From assembly GCA_918797485.1 (NCBI GenBank), contig CAKKNE010000001.1, forward strand, positions 4,340,001-4,404,000: a stretch of DNA of 64,000 nt, written 5' to 3'. The notes under the pieces were generated by a model. That model saw only the letters and a program-made list of their open reading frames with translations, had not been told where the DNA came from and made no database searches. Every line of letters begins with the position of its first letter. Positions within the stretch are counted from its first letter, which is position 1. Of this stretch, positions 36,245-46,098 are shown one piece after another. The DNA is from Pelagomonas calceolata (Eukaryota; Sar; Pelagophyceae; Pelagomonadales; Pelagomonadaceae). Made by a program: the position numbers and the translations under genes.

Positions 36245-38653
36245 TCACGCGTCCCCTTCCAAGAACATCGCCTTGTAGACGTCGTCGCGCGCAGAATGAC
36301 GGATGCAGACGATGCGGTAGCCGTCGCCCGCGCGACTCTGATCTAGCGTCGACGCCTCCGCGTCGCCCCGCAGCGCCCGGCCTTCTTCGTACTGCGACAG
36401 GAAGGCATCAATGACGAACGCGGAAAAAACATTCACCGCCACCAGGCACCCGACGACGTAGAAGGACACGAAGTAGATACACCCGAGGCCCGAAATACCA
36501 GTAACGGCATAGCTCATCTCGATAAATTCGGTAAAGGGCCCGCCCGTCGCGATCATGGCGAAGAGGGGCACGTAGCCGTTCGCGAAGTCGTTGAAGTTCA
36601 ATACGTCGTAGTGCGCGTCGACGTACGTCGTCTCGGCCAGTCGCGGGTTGTCCTCGTAGACCTTTCCTCCGTACAGTTGCACGCCCGCAGCATTCCACAA
36701 AGAAGCGGAGCAGTAGAGGAGCCCGACGGCGCCCGCCGACGCGGGGATGATCCGTGTGATGGACGCCGTCACTAACTTAAACCGCTGGACTTCTCGGAGT
36801 CTAGCTACGAGTCGTAGCAACCGTAGGATGGTCAACCGGTGCAAGGTCGCCCTAGAGATATCAATGAAAGGCAGGCACCAGAAGAAGGCCACTACAAATA
36901 AAATTGTGGTGACGAAGGCGTCGAACCTATTGGTCGGCTCGAGCCAAAACTCGTCGAAGGGAATCACGGCCAGTTGCGCCACCAGCAAACCCATGTAGAC
37001 TATACTAAAAAGGCACTCGCAGACGGCGAAGGCCTCTTCTCCTGTAGGTGATAGGGTATCGCTCAGGTCGAGCCACGACTCGGCGAAGACGAGTAGCGTG
37101 TTTGCGGCCAGGACTAGGGTAGTTGTTCTCGCGAAGGCGTCGGAATGCACGAAGTCTGATAACTGATGATACCTATCCGAGGCCGCCCAGTCCGGCTTAT
37201 TCCTCTCAAGCCAAGTAGTCGTCCGTATCTTCACGAAGCTATATTGCAATATATCGACAAAATCAAAAAATTCACTCTTGGAGATCGTGCCGCTCCGATC
37301 ATCATCTAAGACATCGAAGAAGAAGTCGACCTCGTCCTTTTTTATTTGCGGGAGCTTTTCCACCCGATTCGTTTCTTTCACTAACTCTTCAAAAGTTTTG
37401 CGTGAGATGCAGTCATCTTGAGCGAGTAGGGCGAAGGCCGCCTTGAGGCCCTCGACCCTTCTTTCATTCTTCCGCCGGATCTCGTTCTTGATCGAGGCCG
37501 AGTACCTGCGTGCCGGTTGTGTAGGTGTTTGTTCGTGCGAGCCTCGCGGCGATGGCGTCGAGCCGACCCCAGCGAGTCACTCGGTGCTGCGAGCGACCTC
37601 CGCGACCCTCCACGCCGTCGAGCAGCATGTGCGAAGGGGACAACGTCGCGTCGATGGCGTAGAACCTCCACGCCATCGAGCAGAATGTACGGACACAGCA
37701 AAGGACTCGTTGTAGACGACCGCAAGAATCAGGTTGAGGAAGATGAAGCACGCTAACAGCACGTAGAACGCAAAAAATAGCCCAAATGATCTAGATGAAG
37801 CGTACGACGCCAGCATCTGGTCGGGAAAGTTGGCAGTTGTAGAAACGAAGAACATCGTATAGATGCCTTCACCCAAACTCGTGAAGCCCTCGTTCACCGG
37901 CAGGCCGTCCTTGACCGTCTCCACGTCATCTAGAGTTATCGCCGCGAGCCAGCCGAAGAACAGTATGCATAATGTCAGTAATAGGGAGACGTCGAGGAAC
38001 GACGGGATCATCGTCAGACAAGCTCTGCCCGCCGCCCAGACCTCCTTCGTGTTCGCCGCTAACAGGACTACGCGAAGGTAGGGCCCTAATCTGAATGCTG
38101 GTGGGTAGTCTATAGCTAGGCGTAGGGCAAAGATAACGAGGTCCAGGGCCGCGAGTCCCGTTGTTAACAACCGTGTCTGCAATTTAATGTCTCTAGGTCT
38201 TCCAAAGCCGACTTCCAGGCCACACAACGTCGCTAGATATCCCAAGGCGCAGGCCTCGACCAGCAACGTGGCTATGTATGGTACGTATTCGATACCAGAC
38301 AAGTATAGGTCGTGCTTCCGACAGACCTCGGACCCGCCCACCCAGAACAAATTATTTCGTCCCTGAAGACACCAGAGCGGCACCTCGATCAACGACACCA
38401 GCGCCAGTGCGACGACGCACACTAACCTCTCGGGGTGCACGAGGCTTTCGTACCTGACATAAGCGTCGCGCTGCGCGTTTGTTCTTGAATCCATGTCCTC
38501 CTCGAAGTTGCCGCTGAACGCGTCTTCGACGTACCACGCGGCTCTGGCTACGGGACTCAATTGGTCGCTGTCGCGCTCGCGCGTCGGCGCGGAACCGTAG
38601 CGCGCCGATTGCGCTCTTATATGTTCCATGCCAGCGTGGTAGTAGGAGGTCAT
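36245..38653 (-). CDS. TPC1: Two-pore cation channel (TPC1-like), two exons
   Basis: Exons 38653-37707 and 37505-36245 join in frame to 735 residues, the usual TPC length. There are two six-helix channel domains. Domain I (residues ~60-315) ends in a pore segment with TMFFVSTTANFPDQM and helix S6 FFAFYVLLACFIFLNLILAVVYN. A cytosolic linker then holds an EF-hand (FDVLDDDRSGTISKSEFFDFVDIL) and a degenerate partner, as in plant TPC1. Domain II has an Arg-bearing S4 (LTILRLLRLVARLREV) and a pore with LFAMIATGGPFTEF, then S6. Vacuolar Ca2+-regulated cation release is the known role of the family. The splice junction E-YSASIKNEI restores the family's post-S6 sequence. Confidence 0.9.
37506..37706 (-). 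mobile_element. Introner (201-nt GT-AG intron) in the TPC gene
   Basis: It starts GTCCTTTG against GTACTCGG at the next exon (5 of 8). The left repeat CTGTGTCCGTACATT faces a right end ending GGCACGCAG. Cores are present as CTCGATGGCGTGGAG and ACGCCATCGACGCGACG in opposite orientations, plus a third variant, GCTCGACGCCATCG. Confidence 0.85.
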
Positions 38654-38656
38654 GCT

Positions 38657-38728
38657 GCTCTCGCGCCGGTGGCGTTTCGGGCAGCCCTATATGCTCTCGC
38701 GCCGGTGGCGTTTCGGGCAGCCCTATTT
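38657..38728. repeat. 36-bp near-perfect tandem repeat
   Basis: Two units starting at 38657 and 38693, each GCTCTCGCGCCGGTGGCG then TTTCGGGCAGCCCTAT. It lies immediately upstream of the channel ATG. Confidence 0.85.
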
Positions 38729-39137
38729 GTACAGCTCTGTGTGCCGAGAATCTCTTGAGTATTGCCTACACAGATGCTCGGCGGCTGCCCAACTTTTTGC
38801 TTATTTTATGCGTTGCCCGGAGACGCCTTCTGCAAGTGCACGAGTACTTCCCGCGGACGCGCGGCGCGCACAGCGAGTTGCTCTCTTTTTGTCAATCTCA
38901 GTCAAACTAACTCAGGGCCTGTGTCTCGTCGGAAATCTCGCGCCGAGGCCTCGGAGGCGTGTGCTAGCGCTGCTTGCTGACACGTTTTGCTGCCCGGCTA
39001 GCGTCTCGACACACTAGCTGCTCTTCAGAGCCTGGATTTGCAGGACCTGCTGTGTCCCCGGGAGGCAAGAACAGCCGCTGCCAAATCACTGACAGCACAT
39101 TCTTGATTGGTGCATTCATCGACCCAAAGCTAGCGCG
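38729..39137. promoter_or_regulatory. Divergent upstream region with three GCTAGC sites
   Basis: The spacer between the channel and the next gene contains GCTAGC near 38956, 38997 and 39129, the last 9 bp before an ATG. One pair flanks ACACACTAGC, so this may be a diverged form of the promoter element. Confidence 0.35.
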
Positions 39138-39650
39138 ATGCCGCGCGCCTTATTCCTCTCCCTGGCAGCCTGTGCCACAGCCCTGCATGTGCAGCGGCGC
39201 GCACTGATCGGGCCAGCCGTCGCCAGCGCCATCGTTGCGCCGCCCGCACACGCGAGCCTCATCGACTTTGATCCTGAAGCGGCTAAGGCCGCGGGCCGCG
39301 CGCGCGCCGAGCAGCGCCGCGCCGAGCAGAAGGCTTTCACCGATAAATTGGGCACGCTAGGTGGTGTGGAGGGCCAGGTGTCGACGGTCGGTGGAGCCGC
39401 AGCTCAGGACTCGCGCGAGAAGGGCTCGGGCGGCATCATCAAGATGAAGCGCGAGCCGGACCGGAAAGGCGAGGGCCTCCCCGAGCCGGAGCTGGGGCTC
39501 AAGGAGGCCTTGTCGGATGTTGGTATTGACGTGCCCGAGATCAAATATCAGCAGAAGCGGTCGTTCAACGGCAAGGCCGAGGACGACAATTCGTCCAACG
39601 GCATCTTCAAGATGAAGCGCGGCATCGGGAAGCCGCTCGGCTTCGAGTAG
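39138..39650 (+). CDS. Predicted plastid-lumen hypothetical protein with KMKR repeats
   Basis: The 170-residue product begins MPRALFLSLAACATALHVQRRALIGPAVASAIVAPPAHASLIDF: a signal peptide, a short transit and then a second hydrophobic segment ending AHA, which fits delivery to the thylakoid lumen. The mature part is charged and probably unstructured. A motif recurs: SGGIIKMKREP and SNGIFKMKRGIG. No domain is recognised, but similar short G-I-x-K-M-K-R motifs in plastid proteins would be the first thing to compare. Confidence 0.65.
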   Translation: MPRALFLSLAACATALHVQRRALIGPAVASAIVAPPAHASLIDFDPEAAKAAGRARAEQRRAEQKAFTDKLGTLGGVEGQVSTVGGAAAQDSREKGSGGIIKMKREPDRKGEGLPEPELGLKEALSDVGIDVPEIKYQQKRSFNGKAEDDNSSNGIFKMKRGIGKPLGFE

Positions 39651-39800
39651 TCCTCCCCCGGTCTAAGTACTGGAAGAGGTTTCTGAGTACTATGTACGAT
39701 GGTGTTAATTTCCGACGAGGGATTCCCGCGGCGCCGTTGCGCCTACGGATCAAAACGGCCGTGTTTCACATGCGAGAGGACCGAGCACAGGATCGATTGA

Positions 39801-40838
39801 TCAGGCGGCTTGCGCGGCGAGGCCCGCCCGGACGTGGCCCACGAGCTCGAGCGCGGCGGCCGCGTTGGGATGGGCGGCGCCATACACACGATTCTGCAGA
39901 ATCAAATTCTCCTCGGCGAGCGCCTCGGCCTCGCCGTGATTCCCCGTCGCGCAGAGCGCGTGCGCGATGTTGTACGTGAGGCGTAATCTGACGTCCGAGT
40001 CGCGCGCGAGGCCGGAGGCGTTCCGCCGCGCCTCGCGCAGGAGCCCCAACGCCTCGGCGGCGTTCCCGCGGGAGAGCAGGAGGCCGGCGAGGTTGCTCGC
40101 CGCCAGGAGCGTCTCGGGGTGGCGCGGCCCCCGCAGGCGCCGCTGCTCGCGGAAGACCGCCCGCGTCAGCTGCAGGGCGTCCTCGGCGCGGCCCTCGAGG
40201 TGGTAGGACAGCGCGAGGTTCGCCGTCACGACCAGGGCCCGCGCGTCGTCGCCGACGCGGGCGCACGTCTGCAGGCCCGCCTCGAGCTTCGGGCGCGCTT
40301 CCGCGAAGCGTCCTGCCGCGAGTAGCTGCCCGGCAAGCTCGACCTGCGCCGAGAGGCGCCGGTCGTCGTGCTCCGGCGCGCTCACGTACGTCGCCCACGC
40401 CGCCGTCGCCAAGGCCATCGCGGTCGCGCCCTGGTAGGCGTTTTTGCAGAGGCCGCAGGCCTGCCAGCGTGCGAACGTGTGCGCGCTCCGCGCGTGCGCC
40501 GCGAGGCACCCGACGTGCGCGTAGCCGGCCGTCCCGCGGCACGCGCATCCGCGCACCAGGCCCGGGCCGCCCTCGAGACAGATGTAGCACCTGGCGCCCT
40601 CTGGGGCCGTTCCGGCGAACTCGGCCGCCGCCGCCCGCGCTGCGGCTGTGGCGGCTTCGTTGGCGTCGTCCTGGTTGCAGTCGGCGGCGGTCGGCTCCTT
40701 CGGTCCGAGGAGCCGCGCGAGGTGCGGCGGGGAGAGCCGCGGCGTGCCGGCCGCCGCCTCGGGGGCGGCCCCGGTAGCCGCGGCGCCGCGGGTGGAACAG
40801 GGCGCGTCGTCGATTACTTCGAGCCGCAACTTGGACAT
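39801..40838 (-). CDS. RING-CH (MARCH-type) zinc finger - TPR protein
   Basis: This 345-residue protein has an N-terminal disordered region, then an RING-variant-like zinc finger, RCYICLEGGPGLVRGCACRGTAGYAHVGCLAAHA...WQACGLCKNAY (residues ~90-145), with the C4HC3 spacing of RING-CH E3 ubiquitin ligases. About five TPR units of the kinesin-light-chain type follow (VELAGQLLAAGRFAEARPKLE, TANLALSYHLEGRAEDALQL, ASNLAGLLLSRGNAAEALGLL, YNIAHALCATGNHGEAEALAE). A role in substrate-specific ubiquitination is inferred. A longer frame in another register on the same strand is Arg-rich and is the shadow. Proteins combining a small zinc finger and TPRs occur three times in this window. Confidence 0.85.
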   Translation of the reverse strand: MSKLRLEVIDDAPCSTRGAAATGAAPEAAAGTPRLSPPHLARLLGPKEPTAADCNQDDANEAATAAARAAAAEFAGTAPEGARCYICLEGGPGLVRGCACRGTAGYAHVGCLAAHARSAHTFARWQACGLCKNAYQGATAMALATAAWATYVSAPEHDDRRLSAQVELAGQLLAAGRFAEARPKLEAGLQTCARVGDDARALVVTANLALSYHLEGRAEDALQLTRAVFREQRRLRGPRHPETLLAASNLAGLLLSRGNAAEALGLLREARRNASGLARDSDVRLRLTYNIAHALCATGNHGEAEALAEENLILQNRVYGAAHPNAAAALELVGHVRAGLAAQAA

Positions 40839-41270
40839 CGTGGGCCAAAATTGATCGCTTTTTCGGCGTCGAGGGGCGCTCTATGAGGGGTTTAAAACTC
40901 CTGTGGGCGCGATATCTAACTTTCCAGTGGAAAGAAGGGCAAACAGCTGAGGATGCAGTTGAGCAGCAGGAGGGCTGTATGTCGTACGTACGTCTTCAAC
41001 CGAAGTGTGACCAAGCGCACGAATTCTTGAGCACTTAAGGGAACCTCTCGCGTTGTCGTTGCGAGAATTTATGGGGCGTCGCGTGCGTGGGGGCTTTTAG
41101 GAGTTTGGAATACCGCAAAGCGTGCAGGCTGGGCCGACCTCCGCAGCATCCATAGACCCGTCCTTGCCCGCCTCGGGAGACGTCTCCTACGGCAAAAATA
41201 CCTGGCTTATTCAAAATAAAATTTGACGCCCGGCCGACGCGCCAGAACACCAGAGACTAACAGACTAAAC
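40839..41270. other. Intergenic, upstream of RING-CH/TPR gene
   Basis: 432 bp between the start of the RING-CH gene and the stop of the WDR74-like gene on the same strand. No coding frame, repeat or RNA gene is supported. Confidence 0.3.
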
Positions 41271-42745
41271 TTAATCATCCCAATCGATCTCATCCCCGTC
41301 GCTATCCTCTTCCTCCTCCCCGAACGCCATCGCCTCGTCCTCGTCCTCGTCGTGCTCCTCCTCGACGCGAGCCTCGTCCTCGTCGTCCCGCGGGGCCAAC
41401 GCGGGCACCCACCGCGCATCCATCAAACGCTGCTTGCAGTACACGCTTGCTAAAGGCGCCTGGATCCGCGACGACAGGTTCCAGCACATGACATGGCGGT
41501 CGTAGCCCGCGCCCGCGACGCGGTGCTCCCACTCGCCCTCAAATTCACAAACGTCCAAGGCCCACACGGCCCCAGCAGGACCCGCCAGCCGCTTGCACAT
41601 GCGTCTTGTCCTAGCATCGACGCACGAAATGTCCCCGCCGACGTCGGCTCGACAAACCCCCGGGAACGGCTCCCGCGTCAAACACAGCGCCGAGATGCCC
41701 CGGTCGCATTCCTGGTGGCCGCCCTTGTCCCCGGAAATGCCCTTCACTTCACATTGGGGCCGCCGCGACGCGCGCAAATCATAAAAGCGGAGCTCGCCGT
41801 ACTTCGTGCCGATGACGACCTGCGTGACCAACCAGTGAGTCCGTTATCCTGAGAACGCCAACGCCGCGTCGACGGCGTGGAATCTCCACGCCATCGAGCA
41901 GGCGCAGTCACGGGCGTCGATGGCGCGGGGCGCCTGAAGTTTGATTCTCGCGCAGATCAGGACCTCGTGCGCCGACGGCGCCGCGATGGCCGAGACCCAG
42001 ACGGGCCGTCTCATATCTAAGTTGTCTCTGCGGACATTGCGCGCCTGTGTGTGGGAGACTATTATCGAGCTCTCGTGACGACGGCGTCGGAGATAGCGTG
42101 AAAGGCGGCGCTCGGACATCCAAGGAAGTACATCTTTCGCCCCAATGCATCAGAGAGATGCGTCGGCGGTTACTGCGAATGTTTATGGGATCATGGCTTT
42201 CATCATCGCGCTGCTTCATCAAAAGGACACTGGTGTGAAAAAAGGACCTTCCACGACGGCTGCCGCGTTTCGAGGTCCCACCTCGTCAGCTCGCACTCCC
42301 GGCCGCCCACAAATAATGTATCATCGACGACGCAGCCGCAACTCACATCGTAGTTGTTTTGACCCTGCGCCAGGTCCCAGGTCCCGACGTCGCCCGCCCG
42401 CCTCGAATTTAGAGAAGTGAGCTGCGCTCTGCCTTGTGCAGAGCACGTCAAGAGGCCCCGGTCGATTGATGCGAGGAAAGTTGTCGAGGGCGCGAGGCCC
42501 GCCGCCGTACTTTGTCGAGAGAAGGGCTCTTCCGTCGCGTTGCGGCGCCACGTCTCGAGCGCGCCGTCGCGCCGCGCGGCGTGGAACGTCGTCGCGCCCG
42601 TCGTCGCGTCGACGGCGGACGTGGCTATTTTTAGGATGCCGCGGCTCCGCGCTTGCACCTCGTGCTCGTCGATGCGCGTCGCGGTGTTGCGGTGCAGGTC
42701 CGCGAGTTTCAGCAGGCCGCACTCGTCGCCGGTGACGAGGGCCAT
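41271..42745 (-). CDS. WDR74: WDR74/NSA1-like ribosome biogenesis WD40 protein, three exons
   Basis: Exons 42745-42248, 42044-41964 and 41819-41271 join to 375 residues with no frame loss. The protein is a WD40 beta-propeller. Exon 1 ends ELTRWDLETRQPSWK, and exon 2 continues ARNVRRDNLDMRRPVW, which matches the W-K-A-K-N-V-R-x-D-x-L-D-L-R-x-P-V-W signature of WDR74 (yeast Nsa1). That factor recruits the Rix7/NVL2 AAA ATPase during nucleolar 60S assembly. Exon 3 has VVIGTKYGELRFYDLRASRRP, ISCVDARTRRMCKRLAGPAGAVWAL and GAGYDRHVMCWNL, further blades. The C-terminus is a highly acidic tail (DEDEDEAMAFGEEEEDSDGDEIDWDD). Intron 1 (42045-42247, 203 nt, GT-AG) has no clear introner ends. Confidence 0.9.
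41820..41963 (-). mobile_element. Introner (144-nt GT-AG intron) in WDR74-like gene
   Basis: It starts GTCCTGAT against GTCGTCAT at the next exon (6 of 8). The left end TGCGCGAGAATCAAAC is related to the reverse complement of the right end, TGCGTGACCAACCAG. Inner cores: CGCGCCATCGACGC and CTCGATGGCGTGGAG. The segment GGACTCACTGGTTG is shared with the intron at 24427-24635. Confidence 0.9.
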
Positions 42746-43153
42746 GGCGGTTCCGGCGGTAGTGCGCTGCTGTCTGCGCGTTTCTTGTGCTGCAAAGCGG
42801 ATTTATGCGACTGTGCTGCCAATATCGCCGCTCTGTGTGCAATGCCTTTTTGCGCGCGGTATGCGGCTAGCGATGCCAATTGCCGCCTTGCTCGCGTCGA
42901 TGGCGTGCCGCTGCTTTGTTTTAATGCGGTGCACGCGTGTATGTTTGCGCAAGCACCGAGTACAAGCCGCCTGGAGGTGGCACTGCGGCCCAGCCAGTGG
43001 CAGCAGCTAGCATCGGCAGTGGCCGAAAGCAACGCGAGGTGAGGAGACGCAAGCCCAGACCACTGCATTACGCACTCCCGGAAGACCTGACAGCTGACAA
43101 AAAAGTCACCACGCCGCGGCAGTCGGACGAGTAGCACAGGCCATCGGCTAGCA
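42746..43153. promoter_or_regulatory. Divergent upstream region with GCTAGC sites and a possible 5'-UTR introner
   Basis: The spacer holds GCTAGC near 42864, 43006 and 43147 (the last just before the ATG at 43154). On the WDR74 strand it also has CGGCACGCCATCGACGCGAG near 42890-42909 and, downstream, TTGCACACAG near 42833-42842, which could be an introner in the 5' leader. Confidence 0.35.
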
Positions 43154-45793
43154 ATGCTGCTGTCGGCTCTTTGTCTCCTCGCCGCGGCGACGGCGGCGGC
43201 CGCGGAGGACCTCCCGGAGACGACGAGCAGCCAGAAGAGCCGCCTCCTAGTCGTCAACGGTTTAGATCACGACGCGCAGATCGACGTCTACTTCGCCGGC
43301 TCGCGCGGCGAGGGCCTCTGGAGCGCCGGGCCGCCGCCGAGCATCAAGCCGGGCACGATGGTCTGCGTCGCGTCCTCGGTCAAGGCGGGTTTTGAATTTG
43401 AGGTCCACGTCGGCGAAATCGACGACGAGTTCGTCGTCACACTGTCAAACAACAATGCAAGGCAAGGCGAGACCTACGGCCAGATTGATGGATTGATCCG
43501 CTGGCGCCACACTCGTAATGAAGACGCCACCATCTATCTGACGGGTGACGAGGACGCCCACGCCGTCTGGCGCGACGACCTCGATGAAATTTCGCAATTG
43601 GCCTGGAAAGACGGGGTAGGGGCGCTCTTCGAGGACGCGGACCGCTTTCTGGTGAGGGGCGACCGTACCAATGCGATGAGGGCGTTCGCGACGGCTCGGA
43701 GGTCGCTGGGACTGGCCGTGGCGACGGACGGCGCGGCGCCGCTGGTCTGGCCGCTGGCCGTGCTCGCGGGCGTCGCTCCTGCAAATAACACACATATTCC
43801 ATCGATCGAGGATGCTCAACCCCTCTCAGAAGAAGGTTCATCCTCGTATGTCGATACGATACGTAAACGAGCCTTACACCACGGCTGCTGGCTCGCGCGA
43901 CTGACGCTAGGGAGCTGGCGCGCCCACGGGAAACGTGGTATGGAAGAGGACTGTAATCGTGCTTGTGATGTCTGGACTTTGTTATTAAGAGACGTGGCGC
44001 CGTTCGGGGGCGGCTCGCCGCGACGAGCTCTGGTCAAGACGCGGCACGTCAATCTAAGACAAGCGGAGCTGCTCGTGGACCACTGGTTAAGAGCTGATGG
44101 CATGGCTACGTTGAGGGACGACGCTATGCAACAGTTCGACGAGGTAGAAGACGAGGAGGACGTCGTCGCGCCGGAGATAATAGACGCACCTGCACCGGCA
44201 GCGCCAGGGGGCTTCTTCCGGCGATTATTACATGGCCCTGACGACCTCTATGATGAGGTCGTGTTTGATGGAGCGCCCATGGAGGACGGCGGGAGAGTCA
44301 TAGACGACGCGGGCGCCGCTTACTTGGAAAGAAGAGCTGTGAACGGCGACGGCCACGCCGCGTTACAACTAGGCGACGCGTGGTTGGACGGTCGCGTAGC
44401 GAGGAGGCGCCCGTCGGCCGCAGCAGCAGCTAGATTCTACGCCGAGGGCCTCAAGTCGAAGGACGCGCACGCCTCTGCTGATTCAGCAGCAGCTCTGGCG
44501 GAGCTGTGGCTCGGGGGGCACGATGGCGTCCCGGCGCGGTTATCGAAAGCCTTGGAGATTCTGGAGACCAGTGCGTCCACACCGCTAGGGGATCATCTGT
44601 TAGGTCACTTGTACGACGTTATCGATATGCCTCCTCGTTTACCGAACAGGTCATTGGCCATCCAACGGTGGGAGCGGGCCGTAGAACAACATCACGCGGA
44701 TTCATTTGTGAGTCTCGCGAGGGCGCTGCGGGATACGGATCCAGAACGCGCTTCAGCGTTACTAAGTGATGCTCTGAAAGAAGGCGACTCGCTCACGGCT
44801 GCTCTACTATTATCACAGATGCACCTGCGTGGCTTGCTCGACGGCGACTGGGAGCTGCACACGACGAACCTGGAAGAAATGCGGTGTTCCCGAGCGCGAG
44901 AAGTCCTGGAGGAAGGCATCCAACAGGCGTGGGACGCCGCATTGCCCGGTTTCGGCGTCGGCGACGCCGTCGCCGCCGGGCGCGCGGCGTGGGAAACTTC
45001 TACCTGGTTTTCGTCCACGTCAAAAGCCGAGGAGGACCTCTACACTGATGATGTACAAGGGGACGACTTGCTCGAGGCGCTTCGTACACGTGTCGACGCG
45101 AGGAACGACCGACGTCTCAAAGATCATACTTCCGGATTAAACGCGCCGGCGCGAGCTAGAGGCGCGTACCGCATGCTCGCGACGCTCGGCGAAGCCGGTC
45201 TAGGCGCCGCCCACGTCAACGCTGGATTTGTTTTAGAGAGATTAGGACGAGGCAACCCCGCCCTGTTGAAGCGGGCGAAGTGGCACTACGAACAAACTTT
45301 AGCGGGACGGGAGACGAATTCTTCTGAAATCGCGCGGGCGGCGCGGAAGCTGGAGTTCGCGGAGGCGCGGCGAGCTTTAGCTTCCTGTAGGAGGGACGGC
45401 TGGGCCGGGGCGTGCGACCAGACCTGTGCTCAAGACGACTCGTTATTCGAGGCGGCGAAGCGGGGCTCGGAGTGGGCCGCGCTTGAATCAGCTTTGGACG
45501 CGTACCGCGGTGGTGCTTATAGAAGGGCGACTGTTTTAGCTTCGGACTGCTCCTACCGCTTCGTATGGCCGCACAGGGTGCCCTGCGCGCTCGTGGCGGC
45601 CTTGCTGTCGGCGCGCGCGATGGTACTTGATTTGTCGTGGTATGTGACGTGGGCGCGGCGGGACCGTTTGAGGCATACTGATCAAACGGTCGACGAGCTG
45701 TTGGCGGAGTTCGCCCCTGAGGTCCCGCAGCTCCAAGGTAAGACGCGCGAGGAGCGCGTGCGGAGCCTCTGGGCCGCTCTCGGTCACAACTGA
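43154..45793 (+). CDS. SEL1-repeat ER protein (SEL1L/HRD3-like)
   Basis: This 879-residue protein begins MLLSALCLLAAATAAAAEDLPE, a strong signal peptide. The N-terminal ~110 residues look like a beta domain (VVNGLDHDAQIDVYFAGS, GTMVCVASSVKAGFEFEVHVG). From about residue 230 it has spaced SEL1-type helical repeats: ALHHGCWLARLTLGSW, GDGHAALQLGDAWLDGRVARR, ASTPLGDHLLGHLYD, HADSFVSLARALRDTDPERA, GLGAAHVNAGFVLERLG. A possible C-terminal transmembrane helix (VPCALVAALLSARAMVLDLSWYV) follows. This layout (lumenal SEL1 repeats plus C-terminal anchor) resembles SEL1L/Hrd3, the ERAD adaptor of the HRD1 ubiquitin ligase, but the repeats are degenerate and the match is by architecture. Confidence 0.65.
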   Translation: MLLSALCLLAAATAAAAEDLPETTSSQKSRLLVVNGLDHDAQIDVYFAGSRGEGLWSAGPPPSIKPGTMVCVASSVKAGFEFEVHVGEIDDEFVVTLSNNNARQGETYGQIDGLIRWRHTRNEDATIYLTGDEDAHAVWRDDLDEISQLAWKDGVGALFEDADRFLVRGDRTNAMRAFATARRSLGLAVATDGAAPLVWPLAVLAGVAPANNTHIPSIEDAQPLSEEGSSSYVDTIRKRALHHGCWLARLTLGSWRAHGKRGMEEDCNRACDVWTLLLRDVAPFGGGSPRRALVKTRHVNLRQAELLVDHWLRADGMATLRDDAMQQFDEVEDEEDVVAPEIIDAPAPAAPGGFFRRLLHGPDDLYDEVVFDGAPMEDGGRVIDDAGAAYLERRAVNGDGHAALQLGDAWLDGRVARRRPSAAAAARFYAEGLKSKDAHASADSAAALAELWLGGHDGVPARLSKALEILETSASTPLGDHLLGHLYDVIDMPPRLPNRSLAIQRWERAVEQHHADSFVSLARALRDTDPERASALLSDALKEGDSLTAALLLSQMHLRGLLDGDWELHTTNLEEMRCSRAREVLEEGIQQAWDAALPGFGVGDAVAAGRAAWETSTWFSSTSKAEEDLYTDDVQGDDLLEALRTRVDARNDRRLKDHTSGLNAPARARGAYRMLATLGEAGLGAAHVNAGFVLERLGRGNPALLKRAKWHYEQTLAGRETNSSEIARAARKLEFAEARRALASCRRDGWAGACDQTCAQDDSLFEAAKRGSEWAALESALDAYRGGAYRRATVLASDCSYRFVWPHRVPCALVAALLSARAMVLDLSWYVTWARRDRLRHTDQTVDELLAEFAPEVPQLQGKTREERVRSLWAALGHN

Positions 45794-46098
45794 CGGGAAG
45801 GCGTTCTCGGGTAAGTGTGTCTGTTGTTGTGGTATCCTTTGCTTTGCTTAGAGCTAGGCCTGGCATGCCGACAAAACCCGGCTGTTTTTGGCCAGCACCA
45901 TTGCACATTTCGCGCGAGGCCTGCGAGCCACGTGAGCCTTACGCGAGGAAGTAATTGAGATAGGTAATTGCTGGGGAGCCTGGGACCCATCTGTGTGTTG
46001 ACGCCAGACAAGGGCCAAAGGCTTGCAGTAATTGCAGGATTTCATTCAGGGAGGTTACGCGCGAGGTTAAGCGCAAGGTTAAGCGCAAGGACGCTAGA
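45794..46098. other. Intergenic with short GTTAAGCGCAAG-type repeats
   Basis: This 305-bp convergent spacer contains three GAGGTTA/AAGGTTAAGCGCAAGG-like units at 46053-46091. Otherwise nothing is seen. Confidence 0.4.

Noticed and set aside
38729-39137. Repeated ACACTAGC/GCTAGC as a sixth copy of the 23-bp promoter element
   Set aside because: The CTTAC part is absent; kept only as GCTAGC sites.
39766-40848. Minus-strand frame of 360 codons
   Set aside because: Arg/Gly/Pro-rich alternative register of the RING-CH/TPR gene.
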